Assembly: GCA_023664665.1 (NCBI GenBank)
Contig: JAMPEY010000014.1
Coordinates: forward strand, 1 to 64,000
Direction of reading: 5' to 3'
From: Lachnoclostridium sp.
Lineage (GTDB): Bacteria > Bacillota > Clostridia > Lachnospirales > Lachnospiraceae
DNA: 64,000 nucleotides
Shown here: positions 1 through 9,110 of the stretch, one piece after another
How the letters are laid out: every line of letters begins with the position of its first letter
Numbering within the stretch: the first letter of the stretch is position 1
Position numbers and translations under genes: made by a program
The notes under the pieces: model-generated
Seen by the model: only the letters and a program-made list of their open reading frames with translations
Databases searched by the model: none
What the model was told of the DNA's origin: nothing

Positions 1-712
1 TTTCTACTGATAGTGCAATAAAACATAAATAGTTTGATAAATATTCCGTTATAAGCACTCCATTGAGGTGATTTATTAAAAACTTCACATAGATAATCGG
101 TTTTAACAGAACGCGGATACAAATACAAGCCAACGGATATATAAAAATAAATTTTTTGTCTACAACCGAAGTTACTATCCCATTATCCCACTGAACAGGA
201 ATTTCTGCCGGCAATTTCACATATGATAATACTCCGATTATTAAGCATAATAATGTAATGATTGCCCATGTGATAAGACTGCCCCATATATGCAGGAAAC
301 TAACGGAATCCAGCTTGAAAACAGGTTTCGTATCGTCCCAATAAGTTTCCAAATCTTCTACATATTTTTCAATCTGTAATTCATCAAAGTTGATATTTTC
401 GGATGTAAGCATTCTTTCGCATATGCTTTTTGCTTTATTTAACCCCTCTATTTGCGCCCCGATCATTGCAGCTTGCTTTTCTATAATTTCTGTCAATGAC
501 ACTTTATCAGATATGATATTACGGATATCCTCAATGGAAATTCCCAATGTACGCAAATAAGCAATTTTTTTAATATTTTCAATGTCGTGTTCGGAATAAT
601 CCCTATATCCGTTTTTATCATTTCGTGACGGTTCTATAAGTTTTTCTTTTTCATAAAAGCGTATGTTGGAACGCGTTAATCCTGTCTGTTTCTCAACTTC
701 TTTTATTGTCAT
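1..712 (-). CDS. MerR-family regulator with membrane C-terminus (partial)
   Basis: The frame begins at ATG 710-712 on the minus strand, behind a strong GGGAGG site, and is still open at the left edge (237 codons visible). Residues 1-70 are a MerR winged helix (start MTIKEVEKQTGLTRSNIRFY, then YRDYSEHDI). A helical linker reaches about residue 125. Hydrophobic segments follow at about 140-164 and 187-205, separated by LPAEIPVQWDNG, a motif that resembles the DUF1648 domain of SdpI-type membrane proteins. MerR domains bind operator DNA as dimers. The membrane part suggests a membrane-tethered regulator, which is my inference. The C-terminus is missing, so its full domain content is unknown. Confidence 0.85.
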   Translation of the reverse strand, partial: MTIKEVEKQTGLTRSNIRFYEKEKLIEPSRNDKNGYRDYSEHDIENIKKIAYLRTLGISIEDIRNIISDKVSLTEIIEKQAAMIGAQIEGLNKAKSICERMLTSENINFDELQIEKYVEDLETYWDDTKPVFKLDSVSFLHIWGSLITWAIITLLCLIIGVLSYVKLPAEIPVQWDNGIVTSVVDKKFIFIYPLACICIRVLLKPIIYVKFLINHLNGVLITEYLSNYLCFIALSVE

Positions 713-761
713 AACTCTTACCTCCCGGCATCAAAATTTATTTCATTGTCATTTTATGCTA

Positions 762-767
762 ATTATA
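762..767 (-). promoter_or_regulatory. Possible -10 box of the MerR gene
   Basis: A perfect TATAAT on the minus strand lies about 50 bp before the MerR start codon. I see no good -35 hexamer at 16-18 bp. That would fit a regulated promoter, but the call is weak. Confidence 0.35.
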
Positions 768-884
768 CATAATAAAACAATCATAGGGTATCGACAAGGT
801 TTACAGTCAAGAGTTTTTTCAAATTTTAAAATAATTGGGGAAATAAAAACGCTATGCAAACGGATAGTAACAGGCAAGCTAGAC

Positions 885-912
885 TTGATTTGTAGCGGGA
901 AAATGATATAAT
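885..912 (+). promoter_or_regulatory. Promoter of the tatD operon
   Basis: TTGATT (885-890) and TATAAT (907-912) are separated by 16 bp, with the tatD start codon about 49 bp downstream. This is the only good housekeeping promoter I see before the tatD-mecA-zinc ribbon-TPM gene run. Confidence 0.7.
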
Positions 913-960
913 GGTCTCACGGAGTACAAAAGCCGCAATGCGGGAGGTTTATACATATTT

Positions 961-1746
961 ATGACACCCATATTTGATACGCATGCCCATTATGATGATG
1001 AGGCGTTTGATGAAGACAGAAATATTCTTTTGGAAAAGCTGCCTAAGCAGGGTATTGCGAAAATAGTGAATGTAGGAGCGAGCCTTGCCTCATGCAAAAA
1101 GGCAAGAGAATTGGCGGAAAATTATTCCCATGTCTACTGCGCCATAGGTGTGCATCCCAGCGAGACGGCGGAGCTGACGGAAAAATCTTTTGATTGGCTA
1201 AAGGAACAGTGCAGCTATGAAAAATGTGTGGCGGTGGGAGAAATAGGTCTTGATTATCATTGGGAAGAACCAAGCCATGCCGTTCAAAAAGAGTGGTTTG
1301 TGAAGCAACTCCATCTGGCAAGAGAGGTCGGAAAGCCCGTCATCATTCATTCCAGGGATGCTGCAAAGGACACAGCGGACATTATGGCGGCGGAGCGTGC
1401 AGATGAAATAGGAGGTGTGATTCATTGCTTTTCTTATACCAAGGAAATGGCAAAGATTTTTTTGGATATGGGGTTTTACATCGGAATCGGTGGTGTGCTG
1501 ACCTTTAAAAACGCAAAGAAACTGAAGGAGGCAGCGGAATATATTCCTATAGAACGCATTGTGCTGGAGACGGATGCGCCGTATCTGTCTCCGGAGCCAA
1601 ACAGGGGAAAACGCAACAGTTCGTTAAATATTCCTTATGTAGTGACCGCATTGGCACAGATAAAGGGGATTTCCGAGGAGGAAGTCAGAAAGGCAGCGTG
1701 GGAAAATTCGCATAAACTGTATAATGATTCCTATAGCAAAATTTAG
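961..1746 (+). CDS. tatD: TatD family metal-dependent deoxyribonuclease
   Basis: 261 residues, the usual length for TatD. The metal ligands of the family are all visible: H8 and H10 in FDTHAHYD, E94 in GEIGLDY, H130 in IIHSRDA, H155 in IHCFS and D205 in ETDAPYLSPEP. The conserved RGKRN follows. TatD proteins are cytoplasmic TIM-barrel 3'-5' DNases or hydrolases linked to DNA repair and quality control. The start at 961 has GGGAGG 13 nt upstream, slightly long spacing. It is first in a run with mecA, a zinc-ribbon membrane protein and a TPM protein. Confidence 0.95.
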   Translation: MTPIFDTHAHYDDEAFDEDRNILLEKLPKQGIAKIVNVGASLASCKKARELAENYSHVYCAIGVHPSETAELTEKSFDWLKEQCSYEKCVAVGEIGLDYHWEEPSHAVQKEWFVKQLHLAREVGKPVIIHSRDAAKDTADIMAAERADEIGGVIHCFSYTKEMAKIFLDMGFYIGIGGVLTFKNAKKLKEAAEYIPIERIVLETDAPYLSPEPNRGKRNSSLNIPYVVTALAQIKGISEEEVRKAAWENSHKLYNDSYSKI

Positions 1747-1796
1747 CATTTCGTGGTATGATAAAAAAGAATGAAGTGACTTATGGAGGATTGGTT

Positions 1797-2549
1797 ATGA
1801 AAATAGAGCGTGTGGATGACAAAACGGTCAAATGTTTTCTTTCCAATGCGGAATTGGAGGAGTATGAGATTGATTATAAAGACTTTGTGCTTCGCAGCGA
1901 CAAAGCGAAGGAGATTGTCAAAGAGATTATAGAGCAGGCGGAAGCCGAGGTGGGTTATAAGCCCCCTAGATTTGCTTTTGATTTACAGATAATGATGCTG
2001 CCGGAGCAGGGAATGCTTTTGACTTTTTCTGAGAAGGAGCCTTTTGAAAGTGACGAAGGAGCGCAGATTATAGAGTATTTGAAGCAGGTGAAAAATCTTT
2101 TGCAGCAGACAAAGGAAAAAATCGGACAGGCAGCGGGAAATCTGGCAAAAGATACAGTCAGCGGCAATCAGGGCGCAGAGGGAAAGGCAGCCCCGCCGTC
2201 ACCTTCGGATTTTGCGGTTTTTCAATTTAGGAGTCTCGGAAATGTTATGGAATACGCCTCTTGTCTGCCCAAAACCTTTCGGGCGCAGAGCGAATTGTAT
2301 GAAATGCAGGGCGCTTATTATTTATATATGAAGAAAGCGGATGCTTCCTATGAGCGTTACAGCAAAGCCTGTGTGCAGGCGTTGGAATTTGCCCGGTTAT
2401 ATACCGCGGATGAGAGAGGTCTTTTGGTGCTGAAAGAGCATGGGCAGTGCCTGATTGCGGAAAAAGCATTAAAAAAGCTGTATCCGAAAACGAAGGAAAA
2501 TAAGAAGGAGAAATCATGTACGAATGCCCGAACTGCGCGGCTAACTTAA
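1797..2549 (+). CDS. mecA: Adaptor protein MecA
   Basis: 250 residues. The N-terminus MKIERVDDKTVKCFLSNAEL and the acidic C-terminal half match the MecA/YpbH family, which delivers substrates such as ComK to the ClpC unfoldase. An upstream in-frame ATG at 1758 exists, but the ATG at 1797 has GGAGGA 6 nt upstream and gives the family's normal N-terminus, so I take 1797. A low-complexity linker (about residues 105-140) joins the two domains, as is usual in the family. The last 34 bp overlap the next gene in another frame, indicating translational coupling. Confidence 0.9.
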   Translation: MKIERVDDKTVKCFLSNAELEEYEIDYKDFVLRSDKAKEIVKEIIEQAEAEVGYKPPRFAFDLQIMMLPEQGMLLTFSEKEPFESDEGAQIIEYLKQVKNLLQQTKEKIGQAAGNLAKDTVSGNQGAEGKAAPPSPSDFAVFQFRSLGNVMEYASCLPKTFRAQSELYEMQGAYYLYMKKADASYERYSKACVQALEFARLYTADERGLLVLKEHGQCLIAEKALKKLYPKTKENKKEKSCTNARTARLT

Positions 2550-4216
2550 AATTTGACATTGCAAGGCAAAAGCTTTATTGCATGCATTGCGATACGACGG
2601 TGGATCCTTATCATTTTCAAAAAGATAAGGACGCGGAAGAACAGGTTCTGCCGGAGCACGAAGGAGATTATGAGGTAACGGTTTTTACCTGTCCGCAGTG
2701 TGGGGGAGAGATTATCAGTGAGGATGTTACGGCAGCTACCTTCTGCAGCTTTTGCGGCGGAGCCACTATTTTGGACAGCCGTATCAGCAGGGAGCGGCGG
2801 CCGGAAATCATAATTCCCTTTCAAAAGACAAAGGAAGATTGCAAGAATGCTTACATAAAGATGATGCGTCGGGCAATTTTTGCACCTTCGGAATTAAAGG
2901 ATGAATTGTACATCCAGAAGTTCCGGGGTATTTATATGCCTTATTGGGTATATGATTTTGAGAAAAAAGGGCCTGCGGTTTTTCTGGGGAACCAATCGCA
3001 GAGAGATGGAGAGGATATCCTCACAATACATTATGAATTACATTGTGATGTGGATGAGGAATATAAAGGGATTGCTTATGATGCATCGGCGTCCTTTTCG
3101 GATAATTTGAGCGCAGCGATTGCCCCTTTTGACATGAAGGCAGTGAAGCCTTTTACACCTTCGTTCCTCAGCGGATTTTATGCGGATACCAATGATGTGG
3201 AGAAGGATTTATATTGGGAGGACGCTATAGAAACGGTTACGCAGAACGCAGCGGACCGGCTTGCCGGAAGCCCTGACTGCGCCGCCTATGAGATGTCCGG
3301 CGAAAAGTACAGGGAGGCGGTTAAAAATGCGGTGCGCCCCGAAAAAACCACGGTAAGGCTGGCGTTGCTTCCCGTATGGTTCTTGTCCTATCGAAAGGAT
3401 GACAGGGTAGTGTATGCCGCGGTGAACGGTCAGACGGGAAAGGCAGTGGCGGATTTGCCGGTGGACCCGAAAAAGTATCTGGCTTCCTCATTTCTTTTTA
3501 CAGTGCCTATCTTTATCCTGTTGAATATGTTTTTTACCGTTACCCCTGTGAAAATCCTGTTAATTGCGGCGGCGCTCGCCTTAGCCAGTGCTTTTTTGGC
3601 AAACCGGCAGATGACCCATTTACTTGCCAGAGAGTCCCACGAAGACGACAAGGGCATTCGGACCACGCAGGCATGGTTAAACCGGCATATACAGGATGAA
3701 CCTGAGTCCGGGGAGAGCCGGGACATTAAAATACGGTTCGGCAACAGTGAAAAAGTGGGAATTAAGGATTGGTTCAAAGATGTTTTGCTGACCGTCGGGC
3801 TTGCACTGATTATTTTGATTACCCAGATGGCAGCCAGAGGATTTGGCAGGGGAATGCAGATTGTGATTCGGATGGGAATACTGTGGATGGTCTGTCTTGT
3901 GGTGCAGTATGTCCTGTTTTCGGATTCCGCCAAAGCTTTTCGCAAATTCCGGGTAAGGAGACGGGCCTTTGCCAAAAAAATGAATTATACCGGCAATCTG
4001 GAAGAGAAGCTTACCACTCTGTTAAAGCCGCTTTTGGGAGTCTTTATTGCAATCTTTATTTTGATGCTGCACCCGATATATGATTGGATTTACTACATTG
4101 GCGCCTGTGCATGCATGGGTACGGTTCTTTGGTCGTTTGTAGATTTAATTAAACACCATAATCGGTTGAGTACCAGAGAGCTGCCTCAGTTTAATATACG
4201 GGGAGGAGATATGTGA
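2516..4216 (+). CDS. Zinc-ribbon membrane protein
   Basis: 566 residues. Two zinc ribbons sit at the N-terminus: CPNC...CMHC (residues about 4-25) and CPQC...CSFC (about 61-82). A soluble middle region of about 250 residues follows, then hydrophobic segments near residues 322-365 and 420-460 and again near 505-545. Clostridial genomes often carry such proteins, annotated only as TFIIB-type zinc-ribbon proteins; I know of no established function. It starts inside mecA with an AAGGAG site and is followed 7 nt later by a TPM-domain gene, so the two membrane proteins probably work together, perhaps in envelope maintenance (inference). Confidence 0.8.
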   Translation: MYECPNCAANLKFDIARQKLYCMHCDTTVDPYHFQKDKDAEEQVLPEHEGDYEVTVFTCPQCGGEIISEDVTAATFCSFCGGATILDSRISRERRPEIIIPFQKTKEDCKNAYIKMMRRAIFAPSELKDELYIQKFRGIYMPYWVYDFEKKGPAVFLGNQSQRDGEDILTIHYELHCDVDEEYKGIAYDASASFSDNLSAAIAPFDMKAVKPFTPSFLSGFYADTNDVEKDLYWEDAIETVTQNAADRLAGSPDCAAYEMSGEKYREAVKNAVRPEKTTVRLALLPVWFLSYRKDDRVVYAAVNGQTGKAVADLPVDPKKYLASSFLFTVPIFILLNMFFTVTPVKILLIAAALALASAFLANRQMTHLLARESHEDDKGIRTTQAWLNRHIQDEPESGESRDIKIRFGNSEKVGIKDWFKDVLLTVGLALIILITQMAARGFGRGMQIVIRMGILWMVCLVVQYVLFSDSAKAFRKFRVRRRAFAKKMNYTGNLEEKLTTLLKPLLGVFIAIFILMLHPIYDWIYYIGACACMGTVLWSFVDLIKHHNRLSTRELPQFNIRGGDM

Positions 4217-4223
4217 GGTAAAG

Positions 4224-5039
4224 ATGGTGATTGGCAGAGCATATAAACGGCGGGAAAGTCTGAAAAAAGAGGCAGTTTTTGTTTTTACGGCATTATTTTG
4301 GGTATTGTGCTTATTTATGACATATGTGTCAGAAGCAAAAGCGGAAGGTTCTTGGGCTGTCAATGCAGAGGGTGTCAATGAGGGGACAGGCTATCATCTG
4401 ATATTGGAAGACGATGCGGGACTTTTGACAAACGAAGAACGCATGACTTTACAGTGGAAGATGGAGCCAATCACGCAATATGGCAATGTGGCGTTTAAGA
4501 CGATACGGGAAAATGCCTCTTCTGCGGCAGATTTTGCGGAGAGCTATTACCATGCAAAGTTCGGAAGAGAAAGCGGTACACTTTTTTTGATAGACATGGA
4601 CAATCGGAAAATCTGGATTTTCAGCGATGGCGCAATCTATAAAGTCATCAATGAAAACTATGCGGAAACCGTTACGGATAATGTATATCGATACGCCACC
4701 AACGGGGAATATTATAGATGCAGCGCTCAGGCCTATGATGAAATTTATACCCTGCTTCAGGGAGGCAGGATTTCCCAGCCCATGAAGTATATCAGTAATC
4801 TGCTGTTGGCGTTGATTCTGGCATTGTTCGTAAATTTTCTGCTGGCCGGCTACATGAGCAAATTGAGGGCGCCCAGCGACAATGAAATTCTGGACAATGC
4901 AGTTGCGGATTTTTCCCATACACCGCCGGAGGCTGTTTACAAATACCAAACCAGACGCCATGCCCCCAGAAGCGGCGGAGGAGGCAGCAGTGGCGGCGGA
5001 GGCGGCAGAAGCGGCGGAGGAGGCGGACACAGCTTTTAA
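4224..5039 (+). CDS. TPM domain membrane protein with Gly-rich tail
   Basis: 271 residues. A basic N-terminus and hydrophobic segment (about 18-38) form a signal anchor. The TPM/YgcG-type domain follows (about 55-175: DDAGLLTNEE, GTLFLIDMDNRKIWIFSDG). A transmembrane helix (about 190-208) leads into a C-terminal tail of Gly/Ser repeats ending GGHSF, typical of the family. TPM proteins are exported or membrane-bound and poorly understood, with links to photosystem II repair in plants and to phosphatase-like folds. The Gly-rich end could anchor or space the protein at the envelope. The stop codon lies in the loop of a terminator hairpin. Confidence 0.85.
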   Translation: MVIGRAYKRRESLKKEAVFVFTALFWVLCLFMTYVSEAKAEGSWAVNAEGVNEGTGYHLILEDDAGLLTNEERMTLQWKMEPITQYGNVAFKTIRENASSAADFAESYYHAKFGRESGTLFLIDMDNRKIWIFSDGAIYKVINENYAETVTDNVYRYATNGEYYRCSAQAYDEIYTLLQGGRISQPMKYISNLLLALILALFVNFLLAGYMSKLRAPSDNEILDNAVADFSHTPPEAVYKYQTRRHAPRSGGGGSSGGGGGRSGGGGGHSF

Positions 5040-5060
5040 GGTTCTAAGGTTGTGTTTTTT
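5027..5060 (+). terminator. Intrinsic terminator of the tatD operon
   Basis: A 10-bp stem (5027-5036 with 5046-5055, two G-U pairs), a 9-nt loop and a run of six T. The TAA of the TPM gene (5037-5039) sits in the loop. Confidence 0.7.
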
Positions 5061-5065
5061 GCCCA

Positions 5066-5094
5066 TTGAATTATCCGCCAAAAGAGGATATAAT
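5066..5094 (+). promoter_or_regulatory. Promoter of proS
   Basis: TTGAAT (5066-5071), 17-bp spacer, TATAAT (5089-5094). It starts right after the preceding terminator and 47 bp before the proS ATG. I see no T-box leader in this short interval. Confidence 0.8.
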
Positions 5095-5140
5095 AGAATC
5101 TACTATGTTACAGGAAAAATGAGGAGTGAGGAGAAACGAC

Positions 5141-6574
5141 ATGGCGGACAAGAAATTGGTGGAAGAGATTACTTCCATGGATGTGGATTTTGCACAGTGG
5201 TACACGGATGTAGTGAAAAAGGCTGAGTTGATTGACTATACCAGCGTAAAGGGCTGCATGGTCATCAAGCCCGCGGGTTATGCTATCTGGGAGCTGATTC
5301 AAAAGCAGCTGGATGAAAGATTTAAAGAGGTAGGAGTCGAAAATGTATATCTGCCCATGTTTATTCCCGAATCTTTATTGCAGAAGGAAAAGGAGCATGT
5401 AGAGGGCTTTGCCCCGGAGGTGGCATGGGTGACCCATGGCGGCACGAACGAGCTTCAGGAAAGGCTTTGTGTGCGCCCTACTTCCGAGACCTTATTCTGT
5501 GATTTTTATAAAAATGATGTGCAGTCATACAGAGATTTGCCCAGAGTTTATAACCAATGGTGTTCCGTTGTCCGCTGGGAGAAGGAGACCAGACCGTTTC
5601 TGCGTTCCAGGGAATTTTTATGGCAGGAGGGTCATACGGCTCATGCCACCGCGCAGGAAGCAGAGGAGAGAACCATTCAGATGCTGAATGTGTATGCGGA
5701 TTTCTGTGAGCAGGTGCTGGCAATTCCGGTTATCAAGGGACAAAAGACAGAAAAAGAAAAGTTTGCAGGGGCGGAAGCCACCTATGCCATTGAGGCGTTA
5801 ATGCATGACGGAAAGGCTCTGCAGTCCGGCACCAGTCATAATTTCGGTGATGGATTTGCCAAGGCGTTCGGTATTCAGTTTGCGGATAAGGACAACACTT
5901 TGAAATATGTGTATCAGACTTCATGGGGTATGACCACCAGACTGATCGGCGCCATTATCATGGTTCACGGCGACAACGAAGGATTGGTGCTGCCGCCTAA
6001 GGTTGCGCCCATTCAGGCATGTATTATTCCCATTCAGCAGAAAAAAGAGGGCGTGCTGGACAAAGCATATGAATTGAAGGATCTGTTGTCTAAGAAGTTC
6101 CGGGTGAAGGTAGACGATTCGGACAAGACCCCCGGATGGAAATTCTCTGAGGCGGAGATGAGAGGATATCCTATCCGTATCGAAATCGGACCCAAGGACA
6201 TTGAGGCAGGCAAGTGTGTTATCTGCCGCCGCGATACCAGAGAAAAGATAGAAGTGCCACTCACGGAAATCGAAGCAAAGGTGGGCGAAGTGCTTGACAG
6301 TATGCAGAGGGAAATGCTGGAGAGAGCCAGAGCCCACAGGGAGGAACACACTTATACGGCAGCGAATAAAGAAGAATTTGAAAGATTGTTCCGTGAAAAA
6401 TCCGGTTTTGTAAAAGCAATGTGGTGCGGCGATACCGAGTGCGAGGAACAGATAAAGGAAAAGTTAAGCGTAACCAGCCGCTGCATGCCTTTTGAACAGG
6501 AAAAAATCGCGGACACCTGTGTGTGCTGCGGCAAACCCGCGAAAAAGATGGTATATTGGGGGCGTGCATACTAA
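5141..6574 (+). CDS. proS: Proline--tRNA ligase (ProS type 3)
   Basis: 477 residues. This is the compact eukaryote/archaea-type ProRS common in Clostridia, without the large editing insertion of the bacterial type. Visible class II signatures are [11 protein letters not shown], the motif 2 region [20 protein letters not shown], and the [12 protein letters not shown] helix. The C-terminal zinc-binding part has cysteines in [10 protein letters not shown] and [14 protein letters not shown]. An upstream GTG at 5126 is in frame, but ATG 5141 has AGGAG 7 nt upstream and gives the normal start [10 protein letters not shown]. It charges tRNA-Pro in the cytoplasm and appears to be transcribed alone. 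Confidence 0.96.
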   Translation: MADKKLVEEITSMDVDFAQWYTDVVKKAELIDYTSVKGCMVIKPAGYAIWELIQKQLDERFKEVGVENVYLPMFIPESLLQKEKEHVEGFAPEVAWVTHGGTNELQERLCVRPTSETLFCDFYKNDVQSYRDLPRVYNQWCSVVRWEKETRPFLRSREFLWQEGHTAHATAQEAEERTIQMLNVYADFCEQVLAIPVIKGQKTEKEKFAGAEATYAIEALMHDGKALQSGTSHNFGDGFAKAFGIQFADKDNTLKYVYQTSWGMTTRLIGAIIMVHGDNEGLVLPPKVAPIQACIIPIQQKKEGVLDKAYELKDLLSKKFRVKVDDSDKTPGWKFSEAEMRGYPIRIEIGPKDIEAGKCVICRRDTREKIEVPLTEIEAKVGEVLDSMQREMLERARAHREEHTYTAANKEEFERLFREKSGFVKAMWCGDTECEEQIKEKLSVTSRCMPFEQEKIADTCVCCGKPAKKMVYWGRAY

Positions 6575-6654
6575 GAAATATTACTATGTGTATCAGGTGT
6601 TTTTCATAAGCAGACTCAACCGACAAATTATATGAATTCAATAAGGAGAATGTT

Positions 6655-7503
6655 ATGACTCATTTAGTATATCCTTTACAGGAACAGGGTTCTCTGCCCT
6701 ATGCAAGAATGGAACTTTATATTCAGGAATATTCGGATGCATTAGCGATTGATAAACGGCCTTTGATATTGTTGTGCCCCGGCGGAGGGTATGGAAGAAC
6801 CTCTGACAGAGAGTCGGAACCTATGGCGCTTAAGTTTCTTGCCATGGGATATCATGCGGCGATTCTCCGATATTCCTGTGCCCCGGCGCAGTATCCTACG
6901 GCTTTGCTTGAGCTGGCAAGAGCTATGACGGTTATCCGGACCCGGGCGGAGGAGTGGCATATTGATGCGGAAAAGGTTGTGGTGCAGGGTTGCTCCGCAG
7001 GAGGACATTTAGCGGCAAGCCTCGGAATGTTCTGGGATGAAGATTTTGTTGCGGAAGGAATCGGTTTGACGGATAAAAACCATGAGATATTGCGCCCCTA
7101 TGGTATGGTTTTGTGTTATCCGGTCGTCACATCCGGAGAGTTTGCCCATAAAGGTTCCTTTGAAAAGCTGATAGGAGAGCAACAGGAAGAACGCAAAAAG
7201 GAACTTTTGGAAAAATTGTCTTTGGAAAATCAGGTGAGCGGTAAGACCCCCAAGGTGTTTATCTGGCATACCTTTACGGACCAATCGGTGCCCGTGGAAA
7301 ACTCCCTGCTTTTGGTAAGTGCGCTCAGAAAGGCTGGGATTTCTACGGAATTCCACATGTATCCTGCGGGAGAGCACGGATTGGCATTGGCGAATCATTT
7401 GACACAAAAGTCGGATGGGGGAGCGGTGCAGGAGGAGTGCAGCACTTGGATAAACTTGGCGGAAACATGGCTGAAAAATCTGTTTACGGGAGCAGCGGAG
7501 TAA
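6655..7503 (+). CDS. Alpha/beta hydrolase, acetyl-esterase type
   Basis: 282 residues. The oxyanion-hole segment LCPGGGYG (41-48), the nucleophile elbow GCSAGGH (S114), D209 in HTFTDQSVP and H241 in GEHGL form the catalytic set of BD-FAE/acetyl-xylan-esterase-like hydrolases. There is no signal peptide, so the enzyme is cytoplasmic and probably removes small acyl groups from imported sugars or oligosaccharides; the substrate is not readable from sequence. It follows proS after 80 bp without a recognisable promoter and ends in its own terminator. Confidence 0.85.
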   Translation: MTHLVYPLQEQGSLPYARMELYIQEYSDALAIDKRPLILLCPGGGYGRTSDRESEPMALKFLAMGYHAAILRYSCAPAQYPTALLELARAMTVIRTRAEEWHIDAEKVVVQGCSAGGHLAASLGMFWDEDFVAEGIGLTDKNHEILRPYGMVLCYPVVTSGEFAHKGSFEKLIGEQQEERKKELLEKLSLENQVSGKTPKVFIWHTFTDQSVPVENSLLLVSALRKAGISTEFHMYPAGEHGLALANHLTQKSDGGAVQEECSTWINLAETWLKNLFTGAAE

Positions 7504-7524
7504 ATCTCCGTTGCTCTTTTATAT
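7490..7524 (+). terminator. Intrinsic terminator of the hydrolase gene
   Basis: An 11-bp stem (7490-7500 with 7506-7516, one G-U pair) with a 5-nt loop and a T-rich tail. The TAA stop of the hydrolase (7501-7503) lies in the loop, the same arrangement as at 5027-5060. Confidence 0.8.
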
Positions 7525-7543
7525 TTATTTTATATTATTTTTA

Positions 7544-7571
7544 TTGAATTTTGCCGTAAATGTATTATAAT
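7544..7571 (+). promoter_or_regulatory. Promoter of the RND efflux operon
   Basis: TTGAAT (7544-7549), 16-bp spacer, TATAAT (7566-7571). The adaptor gene starts 64 bp later. Confidence 0.7.
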
Positions 7572-7635
7572 AAAAAAGCATTTGACTGTATGAAAACAAT
7601 AAGACAGATAGAGAAAAACAGGAAAGGAGCAGGAA

Positions 7636-9099
7636 ATGTATTATTCAAAGAAGAGAAAATACAGTGGGAAAATTGTGTTTGCACTGATAGGCGCTATGCT
7701 TCTGACAGGCTGTGGAAATACCGAAACGGTAGGTACGGAAGTAGCGGATATCATAGTGGATATGCAGCAGGCGGATGTGGGAAGCCTGACACTGCAAAGC
7801 AGTTTTGTGGGAACGGTTTCCCCTCAGGAATCGGTGTATGTGATTCCTTTCGCTTCCGGCACCGTCACGGAGGTCAATTATAATGTGGGCGATTATGTCA
7901 ATGTGGGCGATGTCCTGTTTAAAATAGACGACGAGGGGGCGCGGATGCAGTTACAGCAGGCGCAGCTCAGTGCCGAAAGCGCAAGGGAGCAGGTCAATAT
8001 GGCTACCGGCAGTCAGCAGGAATCCACCGATTTACAATTGCAGGCTTCTATCGTGCAGGCAAGGAGTGGTTATGAGCAGGCGCAGATTGCTTATTTTCAG
8101 GTAAAAGATTCTTATGAAGAATTAGATGATACAGTGGAAGAGCTGGAAGAGCAAGTGGAAAAGTTTGAACAGACAGTGAGCGGTGGAAATACTGTTGAAA
8201 GTGCTATTATGGCGGAAGGGTTCAAAGCGATGCTCCTTGCGTCTGCAGATGATGATTCTAAGAAATCAATCGAAGAACTTTCCACCGAGGCTGTTTTGGC
8301 AAAAGTCAAGGAGCAGCTTGCCACCATGCAGAAGAGCAGGGATCAGCTGCACAATTCCTTTCTTCAGGCGGCGTCCGCATACCGCGCAGCGGAGGACGGA
8401 CTTAAAATTTCAGAGGACTCCATAAAGCTTACACAGGGACAGATCCGTCAGGATACCAACGAACAGACGAAAACAAGCCTGGAATTGGCTCAACTTGGAG
8501 TGGAAAGCGCAGAACTGGCGTTATCTTATTATACGGTAAAGGCGCCTATTTCCGGCGTGGTTCAAAGCCGCAGCGTGGAGGTAAACAGCATTGCGGGACA
8601 GTCCTCCCCCGCCTTTGTCATTGCCAACGAAAATAGTATGCAGGTTACTTTTCAGGTAAGCGAATCTGTGAAAAACACTCTCAAAGCAGGAGATGCCGTC
8701 ACGGTAGAGCGCAACGGCCAAAATTTTGAAGGTACGGTCACGGAGGTTGGTGTGGCTGTAAACCAGCAGACCGGTCTGTTTCAGGTAAAGGCAAACATAA
8801 ATGCGGACGGCGGCGAACTGCCTGCGGGTGTGTCTGTCAAGCTTACGGCGGATACCTATTTTGTAGATAATAGCATATTGATTCCCTATAATGCGGTTTA
8901 TTATGACAACACAGGCGCCTATGTATATCTCTGTGCGGATAATAAAGCAGTAAAGACCTATGTGACAACAGGTATTTTTGATGATACAACCATTGCTGTT
9001 ACGGAAGGCATTTCCAAAGGGGATATTGTGATTACAAGCTGGTCTCCCAGATTGCTGGATGGCGTTTCTGTGAAAGCATCTGATGCGGATGGAAAGTAG
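7636..9099 (+). CDS. RND efflux periplasmic-type adaptor lipoprotein
   Basis: 487 residues. The N-terminus has a basic stretch, a hydrophobic core and the lipobox LLTGC (C26), so it is a lipoprotein on the outer face of the membrane. The layout is that of HlyD/AcrA-type membrane fusion proteins: a biotinyl-lipoyl-like half motif VYVIPFASGTVTEVNYNVGD, a long coiled-coil hairpin (about residues 105-300), the second lipoyl half YYTVKAPISGVVQSR, then beta-barrel domains. AGGAG lies 6 nt before the ATG. It is 11 bp upstream of the RND pump, which it should couple to. In a Gram-positive host no outer-membrane channel is needed; substrates may be lipids, drugs or peptides (unknown). Confidence 0.9.
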   Translation: MYYSKKRKYSGKIVFALIGAMLLTGCGNTETVGTEVADIIVDMQQADVGSLTLQSSFVGTVSPQESVYVIPFASGTVTEVNYNVGDYVNVGDVLFKIDDEGARMQLQQAQLSAESAREQVNMATGSQQESTDLQLQASIVQARSGYEQAQIAYFQVKDSYEELDDTVEELEEQVEKFEQTVSGGNTVESAIMAEGFKAMLLASADDDSKKSIEELSTEAVLAKVKEQLATMQKSRDQLHNSFLQAASAYRAAEDGLKISEDSIKLTQGQIRQDTNEQTKTSLELAQLGVESAELALSYYTVKAPISGVVQSRSVEVNSIAGQSSPAFVIANENSMQVTFQVSESVKNTLKAGDAVTVERNGQNFEGTVTEVGVAVNQQTGLFQVKANINADGGELPAGVSVKLTADTYFVDNSILIPYNAVYYDNTGAYVYLCADNKAVKTYVTTGIFDDTTIAVTEGISKGDIVITSWSPRLLDGVSVKASDADGK

Positions 9100-9110
9100 A
9101 GGGCTGGCGG

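Noticed and set aside
663-911. 82-codon + strand frame before tatD
   Set aside because: It begins inside the MerR gene, covers both divergent promoters, and has no ribosome-binding site.
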